Assembly: GCA_963748105.1 (NCBI GenBank)
Contig: CAVVHP010000010.1
Coordinates: 124,001 to 188,000 of the forward strand
From: JAKAGZ01 sp963748105
GTDB lineage: Bacteria; Bacteroidota; Ignavibacteria; Ignavibacteriales; Ignavibacteriaceae
Direction of reading: 5' to 3'
DNA: 64,000 nt
Position 1 is the first letter of the stretch. Each line of letters starts with the position of its first letter. Shown one piece after another: positions 1 to 9,095 of the stretch. Position numbers and translations under genes: made by a program. The notes beneath the pieces were generated by a model, which was not told the DNA's origin, made no database searches, and saw only the letters and a list, made by a program, of their open reading frames with translations.

Positions 1-1303
1 TAACATAACCAGATAAACAACTTACGCCACTTATAGTTCCCGTTTTTGCACGAACATTATTCTCTGCATCAGTGTTTACCATTCTCTTTTCCAGTGTACC
101 GTCCACTCCAGCAATGGGGAGAGATCTATAGAATATATCAAATAAATCCGGTTCGTTATAATAGATATAACTCAGCACACCAAGAATCAGTTCTGATGAA
201 ACCAGGTTATAATGAGAGACACCTGAACCGTCCACAATCCTGTAGTCTGCCGGGTCTAACCCGGTCAATGTAATAAGACTGTCTATTACTTTGACACCCT
301 CTTTGGCCGTTACTGGTTTTAAATTATATTTATATGCCAATGCATATAAAGTCATTTCTGCAACCAGGTTATCGCTGTCTTTATCTAACTTATTTATTGC
401 ATCTCTAAATGCGCGATTGTGTAAGCCGATAAGATCAGCCTCCTGGTTTAAAGTAGCTGTATCAATAATACCATCAAAAAAAATGTGATTTTTAACCAGT
501 GCATCTTTAAAAAGATTAAGACAATATAATGGAGGGTTATAAATATTGACAGCATCTGTATCTGGTTTTGCAACATAAGGTAAATAACCGGAGACTAAAA
601 TTTCATTTTTCCTGTTGATCCAGTTGCGGTCTGTTTTAACTTTAGAAGAATCATCTCTTATTGTAATTGCTGTGTTTTTAAGCGTAAAATAATCTGATTC
701 AGGTATAAGCTCGACATTAATAAGAGAATCTATTAACGAAGGCTGGAAGGCTATTTTAACAGAATTTTCATTAATATTTAGTGAAGAGAGATACGGTGAA
801 TCTGTTGAAGGATCATCATCCCACATCCAGCCGGCGCCCCAGAAAAGTGAATCCTTCTTAGAAACATCTGCATAAATATTTCCCTCAATATTTTCAACCC
901 CTGCCTGCTTTAATCCTATCAGCAATGTATCGAGATCTTCTGTTGAAAAAAGCGGGTCGAATCCTCCAACCAGGTAAAGATCGCCAAATAGAGTATGATT
1001 CTTTATGTAACCTGTGTGATAGAGTGCTGTAGTAAAATTATAATCGTGGCCAAGGAAAAGTAGTGCTGAAACTGAAGTCAAAATTTTAAGATTTGAAGCC
1101 GGGCGAAAAAGAAGCTTTTCATTTTTTTGATAGAGAGATTCCCTCGTTGTCAGATCAAAAACATCCACAGCAATCTGGGATGATGTAAAAAAATCATCGG
1201 ATAGAACTTTATTAATATCCCTGTAAAGTTTTCCTAAATTTTTCTGAGGAAATACATTCTGAGAAGCAAAAAAAAATATAATTAACGATAGAAATATTTT
1301 CAT
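1..1303 (-). CDS. dacB: D-alanyl-D-alanine carboxypeptidase/endopeptidase, PBP4 family (C-terminus cut by window edge)
   Basis: Reading the - strand from the ATG at 1303 gives an open frame of about 434 codons that runs off the left edge. It starts with a hydrophobic signal peptide (MKIFLSLIIFFF...). The three active-site motifs of the PBP4 (class C) penicillin-binding family are present in order: SNLK (SxxK nucleophile, inside RPASNLK), SxN within DGSGVSHYN, and KTG within AKTGTISG near the cut. The family trims or cleaves peptidoglycan peptide cross-links in the periplasm. The gene follows the TatD-radical SAM gene by 13 bases on the same strand and probably shares its transcript. Only the last few dozen residues should be missing. 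Confidence 0.88.
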   Translation of the reverse strand, partial: MKIFLSLIIFFFASQNVFPQKNLGKLYRDINKVLSDDFFTSSQIAVDVFDLTTRESLYQKNEKLLFRPASNLKILTSVSALLFLGHDYNFTTALYHTGYIKNHTLFGDLYLVGGFDPLFSTEDLDTLLIGLKQAGVENIEGNIYADVSKKDSLFWGAGWMWDDDPSTDSPYLSSLNINENSVKIAFQPSLIDSLINVELIPESDYFTLKNTAITIRDDSSKVKTDRNWINRKNEILVSGYLPYVAKPDTDAVNIYNPPLYCLNLFKDALVKNHIFFDGIIDTATLNQEADLIGLHNRAFRDAINKLDKDSDNLVAEMTLYALAYKYNLKPVTAKEGVKVIDSLITLTGLDPADYRIVDGSGVSHYNLVSSELILGVLSYIYYNEPDLFDIFYRSLPIAGVDGTLEKRMVNTDAENNVRAKTGTISGVSCLSGYV

Positions 1304-1316
1304 TAAGAAATAGTTT

Positions 1317-2678
1317 TTAGAAATACTCTCTCTCCCTGAATTTGACACCAACTTCCTCTTCTGCAATTTTTCTTGCCTTTTCCAGGTCTATGTTCTGTTC
1401 GGCTACAATGGTAAGAACAACTTCAGGTACAAATTGTTTCGATTTTTTCGTGAAGTCAAGCATTTCCTGAAACATTTTTTTATCAACTCCTACAAGCCGT
1501 GCATATTCATCTTCATCCAGGGCATTCAGACTAACAGAAACCGAATCTATCAGACCTTCCATTTCAGGCGTTATATCTTTTTTATTAATTTCATTACCGT
1601 GACCGTTAGTATTAAGCCTTGTTTTTCCGCCTTTAGATTTTACATATTTTGAGATTTCTTTTATAACATCCCACCTGATTGTAGGCTCTCCATAACCACA
1701 GAATACAACTTCATCATATTTTTTTGGATCACCAATTTCATTTATAAAACCTTCAGCGGAAAGCTCCTCATTTTTGTTCATCTTTAGATTATAACCATTT
1801 AAAACCGCCTCGCCATCACGATCACAGAATATACATGCCGCATTACAACGATTAGTGATATTAACATAAAGAGAATTTCTCATCAGGTATGTGTAACTGA
1901 CCGGCGGCTTTTCACCTATTCCGAATAATTTATAAGTATTGTATTCAACAATTCTGTTCACATCTTCCATTCTTATATTATGAATCTCTGCTATCTTTTC
2001 AGCCACAAGTTTAACATTTGCAGGTTCGTTTCTTTTTCCCCTGTGAGGTACAGGTGTCATAAAAGGTGAATCCGTTTCTGTTAATAAATACCTGGCTGGA
2101 ATACTTTTTAAAGTTTCTCTAAGTGTATCTGCTTTCTTAAAGGTAATGTTTCCAGTAAATGAAATAAAATGCCCAAGTTCAATTAATTCCCTCGCATCCG
2201 CCGGTGTTCCGTTAAAACAATGAAATTGTCCACGCAGTCCGCTCCCTTTATAAGAACGAATTATATTCATAACATCTTCATCTGATTCACGATTGTGAAC
2301 TATTATCGGCAGATTTAATTTTAATGCAAGTTCAATCTGGGCTTTGAAGGCTTCGATTTGTTTTTCTTTCGGTGAATAGTCATAATAATAATCGAGACCA
2401 ATTTCGCCAATGGCAACTATCTTGTCATTTTTGGCCAGTTCTTCAATCTGCGGAATGAATGAATCATTCCAGTCTTTTGTGTCGTGTGGATGAACACCGA
2501 CCGTCCCATATACCATATCGTATTCTTTTGTGAGCTCAACAGTTTTTTTCGCAGTTTCAATATCAGTCGCCGGGACGATGATAAACTTTATGTTTTCGTC
2601 CTGAGCCTTCTTAATAACTTCGTCGAGGTCTTCTTCAAAATTCGGGAAGAAAAGATGTGCGTGTGTATCAATGAGCAT
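1317..2678 (-). CDS. TatD-family metal-dependent nuclease fused to a radical SAM domain
   Basis: Residues 1 to about 255 are a TatD-type amidohydrolase-fold hydrolase: metal ligands in DTHAH, GEIGLDYYYD, HNRES, FHCFNG and TETDSPF. Residues from about 263 form a shortened radical SAM domain with CNAACIFC (CxxxCxxC iron-sulfur motif) and a GYGEPT motif. TatD enzymes have 3'-5' exonuclease or deoxyribonuclease activity. A radical SAM family linked or fused to TatD is known, but its reaction is not established. The ATG sits 8 bases after the purM stop with AAGG upstream, so it is probably cotranscribed with purM and dacB. The radical SAM half is about 190 residues, short for a complete barrel, so substrate prediction is not possible. 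The fusion is one continuous frame with no sign of a join error. Confidence 0.9.
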   Translation of the reverse strand: MLIDTHAHLFFPNFEEDLDEVIKKAQDENIKFIIVPATDIETAKKTVELTKEYDMVYGTVGVHPHDTKDWNDSFIPQIEELAKNDKIVAIGEIGLDYYYDYSPKEKQIEAFKAQIELALKLNLPIIVHNRESDEDVMNIIRSYKGSGLRGQFHCFNGTPADARELIELGHFISFTGNITFKKADTLRETLKSIPARYLLTETDSPFMTPVPHRGKRNEPANVKLVAEKIAEIHNIRMEDVNRIVEYNTYKLFGIGEKPPVSYTYLMRNSLYVNITNRCNAACIFCDRDGEAVLNGYNLKMNKNEELSAEGFINEIGDPKKYDEVVFCGYGEPTIRWDVIKEISKYVKSKGGKTRLNTNGHGNEINKKDITPEMEGLIDSVSVSLNALDEDEYARLVGVDKKMFQEMLDFTKKSKQFVPEVVLTIVAEQNIDLEKARKIAEEEVGVKFREREYF

Positions 2679-2686
2679 AATAAACC

Positions 2687-3691
2687 TTAAACCACTTCTC
2701 CTATTTCAATAGCTTTTTCTTTATTTAATTTTGCAATCTTAAAAACTTTCTCAACGTCCTTTTTAGAAACTACGGCAATTAGTCCGATACCTAAATTAAA
2801 AACTGATCTCATTTCTTCATCGGGAATATTTCCAGTTTTTTGAATAAGTGAAAATATTTTCGGTAATTTCCAGGAATTCCAATCAATTTTTAGTTCTCTG
2901 CCTTTCGGAAGTATGCGTTTAGTATTTCCTATTATTCCACCGCCTGTAATGTGTGAAAATCCTTTAACATCAATTTTTGATTTTATTTTTTTTATTAAAT
3001 TTAAATATGGTTTGTGAACTTTTAGCAATTCACTTCCGATGGATCTCGAAAATCCGGCGGGTTTGTCTTTGAGTGAATATTTTGAGAACAAAATTTTCCT
3101 GGCAAGTGAATAGCCGTTTGTGTGCAAACCATTTGAAGGAAAACCGATCAGCACGTCTCCCTTCCTGATTTTCTTCCCGTTTATAACTTTTGATTTATCA
3201 ACAATTCCAACTATGGTGCCTGACATATCATATTCTTTCTCATCATAAAGCCCGGGCATTTCAGCAGTTTCTCCACCGATTAGCGCACAGCCGTTTTGCC
3301 TGCATGCGATAGAAAATCCTTTTATGATTGTTTCTGCAACATCAGGATTTAATTCTCCAAAGGCCAGGTAATCTAAAAAGAAAACAGGCTCGGCTCCACA
3401 AACGGCTATATCGTTTACACAGTGATTTACAAGGTCCTGCCCTACCGTATCGTGTTTATCCATTCCGAATGCGACTTTCAGCTTAGTGCCCACTCCATCT
3501 ACGCTTGAAACAAGTACCGGATTTTTATATTTCTTCAAATCGGGCTTAAAAAATCCCCCGAAAAGGCCGATATCGGAAAGAACATTTTTATTAAATGTGG
3601 CTTTTGCATAACCCTTTATTCTTCTTACAGTTTCGTCGCCTGCCTCAAGGTCCACGCCAGCAGATTTATATGTATTGCTAATCTTTTTCAT
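2687..3691 (-). CDS. purM: Phosphoribosylformylglycinamidine cyclo-ligase (AIR synthetase)
   Basis: The 334-residue protein is full length for PurM. Visible family motifs are SAGVDLEAGDE at the N-terminus, SSVDGVGTKLK (ATP-binding region), HCVNDIAVCGAEP, GGETAEMPGLY and HITGGGIIGN. It catalyses ATP-dependent ring closure of FGAM to AIR, the fifth step of de novo purine synthesis, in the cytoplasm. It is the first gene of a likely purM - tatD/rSAM - dacB transcript on the - strand; the three functions have no obvious link. It is divergent from hrcA across a 330-base gap. Confidence 0.97.
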   Translation of the reverse strand: MKKISNTYKSAGVDLEAGDETVRRIKGYAKATFNKNVLSDIGLFGGFFKPDLKKYKNPVLVSSVDGVGTKLKVAFGMDKHDTVGQDLVNHCVNDIAVCGAEPVFFLDYLAFGELNPDVAETIIKGFSIACRQNGCALIGGETAEMPGLYDEKEYDMSGTIVGIVDKSKVINGKKIRKGDVLIGFPSNGLHTNGYSLARKILFSKYSLKDKPAGFSRSIGSELLKVHKPYLNLIKKIKSKIDVKGFSHITGGGIIGNTKRILPKGRELKIDWNSWKLPKIFSLIQKTGNIPDEEMRSVFNLGIGLIAVVSKKDVEKVFKIAKLNKEKAIEIGEVV

Positions 3692-4021
3692 TCGATTGAA
3701 TAATTTGGATAAATTTTATTTAATTGCTAAAATTACCATTTATTAGCATATTAAACAAAGATCAACTTTAGTCCGTAGTCCCTGATTTCAATTAAATGAG
3801 CCATATTATACTGTCATTATGAATTTATTTCAGAATCTGCATTTTTAATAACCGATCCCAAAATAAATTCGGGATGACATTTTTTGAAATCATGAACTAC
3901 CAATTATACCGAAAATGTCCTGAGGCCCCCTAAAAGTACCCGAAAATGCCTTAAATTTTTCTAAAAAATCCTTATATTTGTAAGTTTAAAAGGGAATTTA
4001 CATTTTCTACATCAGACAAAT
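3692..4021. other. Divergent intergenic region purM / hrcA
   Basis: This 330-base AT-rich gap separates the starts of purM (-) and hrcA (+). It holds a TAnnTTTG-type -7 box for hrcA at 3973-3980. I looked for the CIRCE operator (TTAGCACTC-N9-GAGTGCTAA), the usual HrcA target, on both strands and did not find it. A short ATCCC/GGGAT inverted repeat lies near 3860-3880 without a T tract. No RNA gene or ORF of interest is visible. Confidence 0.6.
3973..3980 (+). promoter_or_regulatory. Bacteroidota-type -7 promoter box for hrcA-grpE-dnaJ
   Basis: TATATTTG fits the TAnnTTTG -7 consensus recognised by the Bacteroidota primary sigma factor and lies about 41 bases before the hrcA ATG. No clear TTG -33 element is present 19-21 bases upstream, so the call rests on the -7 box and position. 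Confidence 0.5.
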
Positions 4022-5074
4022 ATGATTAAAGAAGACTTAAACGAACGCGAAAAAAATATTCTGCGCTATATAATACAGCAGTTTGTTCTGACTGCTGCGC
4101 CGGTTGGCTCGCGTAATATTGCGAAAAAATACGAGCTCGGAATCTCACCGGCTACTGTGCGCAATATTATGTCTGATCTGGAAGAATCCGGATATATTAA
4201 TCATCCCCATACATCTGCAGGTCGAATTCCGACTGACAAAGGATACCGCACTTATGTAGATTCCCTAATGGGACTTGGAAAAATCGACAGCTCGGAAAAA
4301 GGAATTATTTCCAAAAGTTTTGAAGAAGCAATAACAGATACTGATGAATTATTAAAAGTGACATCTAAATTGCTCAGCTCAATAACAAGACAGCTTGCCG
4401 CAGTTTCTTATCCCAAGGTTGATACAGGCACGCTTGAAAAAATTCAGCTTGTTAGTTTATCATCAACAAGAATTTTAGTTGTTATAAGCATAAAGTCTGG
4501 ACTAGTAAAGACAATTACACTTGAGCAAAATTCTGAATTGAAACCCGAACAACTTGAATCAGTTCAGCGGCTGTTAAATGAAAGATTGTCGGGATTAACT
4601 TTAAAAGAAATTCGTGAAACTTTTAAAGAACGCTTTAAGGAAGTTCCGGAAAACCATGGCGCAATTATGCGTTTGTTCATTGATTCAGCAGATAAGATTT
4701 TTAAAGATGTAGGCCACACCGAGAAACTCGTAATTACCGGCGCAAAAGATGTAGTTAAGCAACCGGAATTTGATGTTCCGGAAAAATTCCAGAGTGTAAT
4801 TGAATTAATTGAGGATCAGGATGTTATTATTCACATACTAGAAAAAAGTGGTGAATCTGCAATGGACCAGGTTTATATTTCAATCGGCAGTGAGAATGAA
4901 AACCAGAAATTAAAAGATTACAGCCTGATAAGTAAAGAATACAAAATAGGAAACGTTTCCGGTACTCTTGGAATTATCGGGCCTAAAAGAATGGAATATT
5001 CAAAAGTTGTAGCAATTGTTGATTATGTATCAAAATTTTTAACTGAAGTTTTAACAAATGTAAATCCCAAATAA
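4022..5074 (+). CDS. hrcA: Heat-inducible transcription repressor HrcA
   Basis: The 350-residue protein has the HrcA N-terminal winged helix (about residues 5-75, with PVGSRNIAK, SPATVRNIMSDLEE and HTSAGRIPTDKGYR), followed by the GAF-like dimerisation domain. HrcA represses chaperone genes by binding CIRCE and is itself modulated by GroEL. It heads an hrcA-grpE-dnaJ operon. No CIRCE is visible in front of this operon, so its targets are probably elsewhere in the genome. No clear Shine-Dalgarno precedes the ATG; the start is placed by the family N-terminus (IKEDLNEREKNILRYI). Confidence 0.96.
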   Translation: MIKEDLNEREKNILRYIIQQFVLTAAPVGSRNIAKKYELGISPATVRNIMSDLEESGYINHPHTSAGRIPTDKGYRTYVDSLMGLGKIDSSEKGIISKSFEEAITDTDELLKVTSKLLSSITRQLAAVSYPKVDTGTLEKIQLVSLSSTRILVVISIKSGLVKTITLEQNSELKPEQLESVQRLLNERLSGLTLKEIRETFKERFKEVPENHGAIMRLFIDSADKIFKDVGHTEKLVITGAKDVVKQPEFDVPEKFQSVIELIEDQDVIIHILEKSGESAMDQVYISIGSENENQKLKDYSLISKEYKIGNVSGTLGIIGPKRMEYSKVVAIVDYVSKFLTEVLTNVNPK

Positions 5075-5087
5075 GGAGAAACGATAT

Positions 5088-5696
5088 ATGACAAAGAAGC
5101 ATCACGATAAAGAGACTAAAGAGAAAGATGTTCAGCAGACTGAAGAAAAGAAAAATGAATCGGCCGAAATAAATGAAGAATTAAGTAAAAAAGTTGTAGA
5201 TCTGGAAAAAGAAGTTGAAGAATACAAAGATAAAATTTTAAGAAAAGCTGCTGAATTTGAAAACTATAAAAGACGTACAGAAAACGATCAGCTAAATCTT
5301 CTAAAATATACCGGGGAAAACCTGATTGTTAAACTTCTCCCGGCAATAGATGATTTTGAAAGATCTATGCAGCATATGGATGACGCGAAAGATGTTAAAT
5401 CTATTAAAGAAGGATTGCAGCTCGTCTATAACAAACTGATGAAAATACTCGAGGACCAGGGAGTTAAAAAGATTGAAGCTGTCGGCAAACCTTTCGATGT
5501 AGAATACCACGAAGCACTGATGCAGAGAAAGGATGAAAGTGTTCCTCCGCATACTGTGCTTGACGAACTTGAAAAAGGATATATGTACAAAGATAAAGTT
5601 GTCCGCCATTCAAAAGTAATTGTAAGCGAAGAGACAGCTGAAGAAACAGGGGCAAACGAAGAAAATTCAGAAAACGAAACTAAGAACGAAGGATAA
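5088..5696 (+). CDS. grpE: Nucleotide exchange factor GrpE
   Basis: The 202-residue protein has the GrpE plan: a charged, acidic N-terminal arm (residues 1-40), a long coiled coil (about 40-90, containing LRKAAEFENYKRR) and the C-terminal beta domain (KPFDVEYHEALMQ, DKVVRHSKVIV). GrpE promotes ADP release from DnaK. AAGGAG lies close before the ATG. It is 13 bases after hrcA and 9 bases before dnaJ, so it is translated within one operon. The C-terminal tail is rich in Glu and Asn. Confidence 0.97.
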   Translation: MTKKHHDKETKEKDVQQTEEKKNESAEINEELSKKVVDLEKEVEEYKDKILRKAAEFENYKRRTENDQLNLLKYTGENLIVKLLPAIDDFERSMQHMDDAKDVKSIKEGLQLVYNKLMKILEDQGVKKIEAVGKPFDVEYHEALMQRKDESVPPHTVLDELEKGYMYKDKVVRHSKVIVSEETAEETGANEENSENETKNEG

Positions 5697-5705
5697 TTAA
5701 TTTTT

Positions 5706-6857
5706 ATGGGAAAAAGAGACTATTACGAAGTTTTAGGTGTTTCTCGCAGCGCCACTAAAGAAGAGCTGAAAAAATCTTACCGTAAACTCGCAATGCAGTA
5801 TCACCCGGACAGGAATCCGGATGATAAAGAAGCTGAAGAAAAATTTAAGGAAGCCGCCGAAGCTTATGAAATATTAAACGACGACGATAAACGCGCAAGA
5901 TATGACAGGTTCGGGCACGATGGTGTTAAAGGAAACGGATTTGGTTCGCAGGGATTTTCGGATGTAAACGATATTTTTTCACACTTTTCAGATATTTTCG
6001 GCGGAGGTTCAATTTTCGATGACTTCTTCGGCGGAACTTCGCAGAGAGGAAGAGGAAGAAAAAGAGGATCGGGCGTTCCCGGCTCCGACCTGCGCGTAAC
6101 TTTAAAACTTACGCTTGAAGAAATTGCAGAAGGCGTTACAAAAAAAATTAAGTTAAAGAAACAGGTTAAATGCGATTCCTGTAACGGCAACGGTTCCGAA
6201 GGCGGAAAATCCACAAAAACATGTTCTGTGTGCCAGGGTTCAGGAGAAGTTAAAACTGTTTCCCGCTCGGTATTCGGACAGTTTGTGAATATACAGCCGT
6301 GTACTAATTGTGACGGTGACGGCGTTGTTGTGGACAATCCCTGTAAAAAATGTATGGGTGACGGAAGAATTGTTGAAGATGTTACTGTTAAAGTTGATGC
6401 ACCGGCCGGGGTTAGCGAAGGAAATTATATGACTATGCGAGGTGAAGGCAACGCCGGAAAGCGCAGCGGCCACACGGGTGATTTGATTGTCGTTTTCCAA
6501 GAAATTCAGCACCAGTATTTTAACCGCGAGGGAGACGATATTATTTACGACCTGTTTATCTCCTACCCCGATGCAGCTCTCGGTTCCGAAGTTGAAGTAC
6601 CTACACTTACGGGAAAAGCAAAACTGAAAACAGACGCCGGTGTGCAGAACGGCAAGCTGCTGAAGATGCGCGATAAAGGAATTAAACATCTTAACCACGG
6701 CGGCAGAGGCGACCAGATTGTTAGAATAAATATTGAAGTACCGAAAAAGCTGAACTCAAAAGAAAAAGAATTGCTTAAAGAACTTGCCGATCAGCCGAAC
6801 ATTAAGAAATCGGCTCACTCTGACGGGAAGAATTTCTTTAAGAGATTCGGGCTTTAA
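5706..6857 (+). CDS. dnaJ: Chaperone protein DnaJ (type I Hsp40)
   Basis: The 383-residue protein has all type I DnaJ parts: J domain (residues 1-70, HPD in QYHPDRNP), Gly/Phe-rich linker (about 75-125), four CxxCxGxG-type zinc repeats (CDSCNGNG, CSVCQGSG, CTNCDGDG, CKKCMGDG, about 158-220) and the C-terminal peptide-binding domains. It delivers unfolded clients to DnaK and stimulates its ATPase. It is the last gene of the hrcA-grpE-dnaJ operon; dnaK is not in the window. AAGGA precedes the start. Confidence 0.98.
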   Translation: MGKRDYYEVLGVSRSATKEELKKSYRKLAMQYHPDRNPDDKEAEEKFKEAAEAYEILNDDDKRARYDRFGHDGVKGNGFGSQGFSDVNDIFSHFSDIFGGGSIFDDFFGGTSQRGRGRKRGSGVPGSDLRVTLKLTLEEIAEGVTKKIKLKKQVKCDSCNGNGSEGGKSTKTCSVCQGSGEVKTVSRSVFGQFVNIQPCTNCDGDGVVVDNPCKKCMGDGRIVEDVTVKVDAPAGVSEGNYMTMRGEGNAGKRSGHTGDLIVVFQEIQHQYFNREGDDIIYDLFISYPDAALGSEVEVPTLTGKAKLKTDAGVQNGKLLKMRDKGIKHLNHGGRGDQIVRINIEVPKKLNSKEKELLKELADQPNIKKSAHSDGKNFFKRFGL

Positions 6858-7046
6858 TTTTTAGTGAATAAGCACTCCAAAGGCGGGAAAACCCATTGTA
6901 CTGACATAAATGGGCTAATGATGAGAATTAAAAGATATACTCTTGAATGATTTTGCTGTTGCGTGGGATAAGATGATGAACATGACAGGTTTGATTTGAA
7001 GTGATTTACAAACCGGCAGACTTTACATAGTCTCAGTTTTATTTAT

Positions 7047-7080
7047 CAAAAATCCTCCAGCCATAAGCCGGAGGAATTTT
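7047..7080. terminator. Intrinsic terminator between convergent dnaJ and M1 peptidase genes
   Basis: TCCTCC (7053-7058) pairs with GGAGGA (7070-7075) around an 11-base loop, and A and T runs on each side extend the stem imperfectly. Read on the - strand it ends in TTTTT, about 40 bases past the peptidase stop. The + strand also has a short T run, so it may serve both operons. Confidence 0.6.
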
Positions 7081-7118
7081 AATTCCGCATGGAAATGAGA
7101 TCACCTGTTGTACCCCCT

Positions 7119-9095
7119 TTATTTTAAGAATATCATCTTTTTAGTTTGCGAAAATTTTTCTGTATCCAGTGTATAAAAATAAATGCCGCTCGCTAAATCT
7201 TTCGCGTTAAAAGGAACTGAATATTGCCCGGCAGTCTGTTCTTTATCCACTAAGGTTTTTACTACTCTCCCGAGTTCATCTGTAATTGTCAGTTTTACCT
7301 TTGTAATGTGTGGAATGTAATAATTGATAACCGTGGCCGGGTTGAATGGATTCGGGTAATTCTGTTCCAATTGAAATTTGTGTGGAACACTTTTTTCATT
7401 AGCAATGCCAGTAACAATTAAATCTTTAAGAATAAGATTACCCGGATCAAATGTAACCTGCAAAGGAATTCCTTTTACCGAGATATCAAATTGCTGTTGA
7501 AGTTTATCATTAAAAACTGTTACAGTAGTATCCGCGGAATTAGTTTCAATGTTTATCTGTACGGGCATCTTAAAAAATTGCGGGTGTCTTCTCTGCTGTT
7601 GTTGAATATTTAGCGTTATCTGGTATATATCGTTACCGGTATAAATATAATTCCAGTTATAACTATAAACCGGATAACTTACGCCGTAAACCCATTCTTT
7701 AAAGAAATAATTTAAGTCCAGACCCGAAACACTTTCAGCAATTGACTGGAACTCAGCAGTGGTTGCGGAATTATAAGCGAATCCTGGATCATTATTGTAA
7801 GTTTTCAAAATATTATAAAACGTAGAATCTCCGACTATTCCACGAAGCATATGCAGCACTATAGCTCCTTTAGCATACGAAGTAGCGCTATTGAAAATGT
7901 TTTCGAATGAACTAATATCATTCACATACACTGAATGAATTGTGTCCCTTTTAGCACTCGACATCTGAGAATTGATGTAAATATTATAATATTGTCTTCC
8001 GTCTTTATCCTCGAAATAAATATCCTGACAATAAGTAGCAAACCCTTCATTTAGCCAGACATCATGCCAGGTTTTGCAGGTAACTTTATCACCAAACCAC
8101 TGATGCGCCAGTTCGTGGACCAGTACGCCATCGGAGTATGCGCCTAGTGAAGTAATTGTCTGATGCTCCATCCCGCCGGGGAAACTAAATTGGGCATTGC
8201 CATATTTTTCTTTTAAAAAAGGATAAGGACCGAAGCGGTCAGAAAAAATTTTCATCATCCCCGGCACCAGGTCAAGCAAATATGTTGTACTTGAGTTATA
8301 ACTATTCTGCCAGATATAATTTGAGATTAACATTGAATCTGTTGAACTGTACTTATAATAATTATTGTATTTAATGTAATTTGCAATTGCCATCGAAATA
8401 AGATACTGCGCAATTGGATAGCTGTTTTTCCATTTAAATGTGTGGGTACCGTTCCCATTATCAACCACTTCCATCAATTTGCCGTTTGAAACAGCAGTTA
8501 AACCATTTTCCACCGTCATCCATACATCGGAAGAATCAGCTTTATCGGCGGGAGTATCCTTACACGGCCACCAGTCGCTTGCGCCGTATGGTTCACTTAA
8601 TGTAGCAATCGTCTTTCCTCCCGCGTCATCTCTACCGAAAGTAAAACTTCCAAAATCGGATGAAGCAGGACTTCCGCCATAAAAAACATCTATGCTTTCT
8701 TCCTGGTTAAGCCCCATGGCCGACGGAAGATTTATTTCCAGCTTTGCCTGCCCGGCTTGTTGCGCAAAATTAATCCTGTTTCCATTCATTCTTACAGAAT
8801 CGACCGTCATTGTGTTTTGCAGGTCGAGAAAAAAAGAAGTGAGGTTCGATGATTCACTTTTAAATGAAATAGTAACATCTCCGTTTAAATATTTTGCATC
8901 GTAATTCAGCGCAATATTCAGCTTGTAATATGTTACATCAATCGTGGAATCACCCGGGTAGTTGATGTTTAAAGATTTGTTAAATCTTTCAAAATTAGAT
9001 TTCTCTTCCTTTACAATATTATTCAGAAAAGCCTGTGAATACATTGATAGAAATGGAAGAAAAGCGAAAGCCATAATGTGCCAATAATATTTCAT
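7119..9095 (-). CDS. Secreted M1-family metallo-aminopeptidase with T9SS sorting tail
   Basis: The 658-residue protein opens with a signal peptide (residues 1-22). It has an M1 (gluzincin) catalytic domain with the exopeptidase motif as GGMEH (usual GxMEN), the zinc site HELAHQWFG and the distal Glu in WLNEGFATY. The C-terminal ~80 residues carry FQLEQNYPNPFNPAT and end in the beta-rich type A sorting domain (SGIYFYTL...KKMIFLK). It is therefore predicted to cross the outer membrane by T9SS and stay on the surface or be released, removing N-terminal residues from peptides. It stands alone, with a terminator behind it. The substrate is unknown. Confidence 0.93.
   Translation of the reverse strand: MKYYWHIMAFAFLPFLSMYSQAFLNNIVKEEKSNFERFNKSLNINYPGDSTIDVTYYKLNIALNYDAKYLNGDVTISFKSESSNLTSFFLDLQNTMTVDSVRMNGNRINFAQQAGQAKLEINLPSAMGLNQEESIDVFYGGSPASSDFGSFTFGRDDAGGKTIATLSEPYGASDWWPCKDTPADKADSSDVWMTVENGLTAVSNGKLMEVVDNGNGTHTFKWKNSYPIAQYLISMAIANYIKYNNYYKYSSTDSMLISNYIWQNSYNSSTTYLLDLVPGMMKIFSDRFGPYPFLKEKYGNAQFSFPGGMEHQTITSLGAYSDGVLVHELAHQWFGDKVTCKTWHDVWLNEGFATYCQDIYFEDKDGRQYYNIYINSQMSSAKRDTIHSVYVNDISSFENIFNSATSYAKGAIVLHMLRGIVGDSTFYNILKTYNNDPGFAYNSATTAEFQSIAESVSGLDLNYFFKEWVYGVSYPVYSYNWNYIYTGNDIYQITLNIQQQQRRHPQFFKMPVQINIETNSADTTVTVFNDKLQQQFDISVKGIPLQVTFDPGNLILKDLIVTGIANEKSVPHKFQLEQNYPNPFNPATVINYYIPHITKVKLTITDELGRVVKTLVDKEQTAGQYSVPFNAKDLASGIYFYTLDTEKFSQTKKMIFLK

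Noticed and set aside
3857..3881. ATCCC/GGGAT hairpin as a terminator or operator
   Set aside because: It lies between divergent genes, has only a 5-bp stem and no T tract.
5864..6698. Long - strand ORFs opposite dnaJ
   Set aside because: Antisense to a fully conserved gene; codon-bias shadows.
7951..7959. TTAGCACTC, a CIRCE half-site
   Set aside because: It lies inside the M1 peptidase gene, and the second half (GAGTGCTAA) does not follow at nine bases. Chance match.
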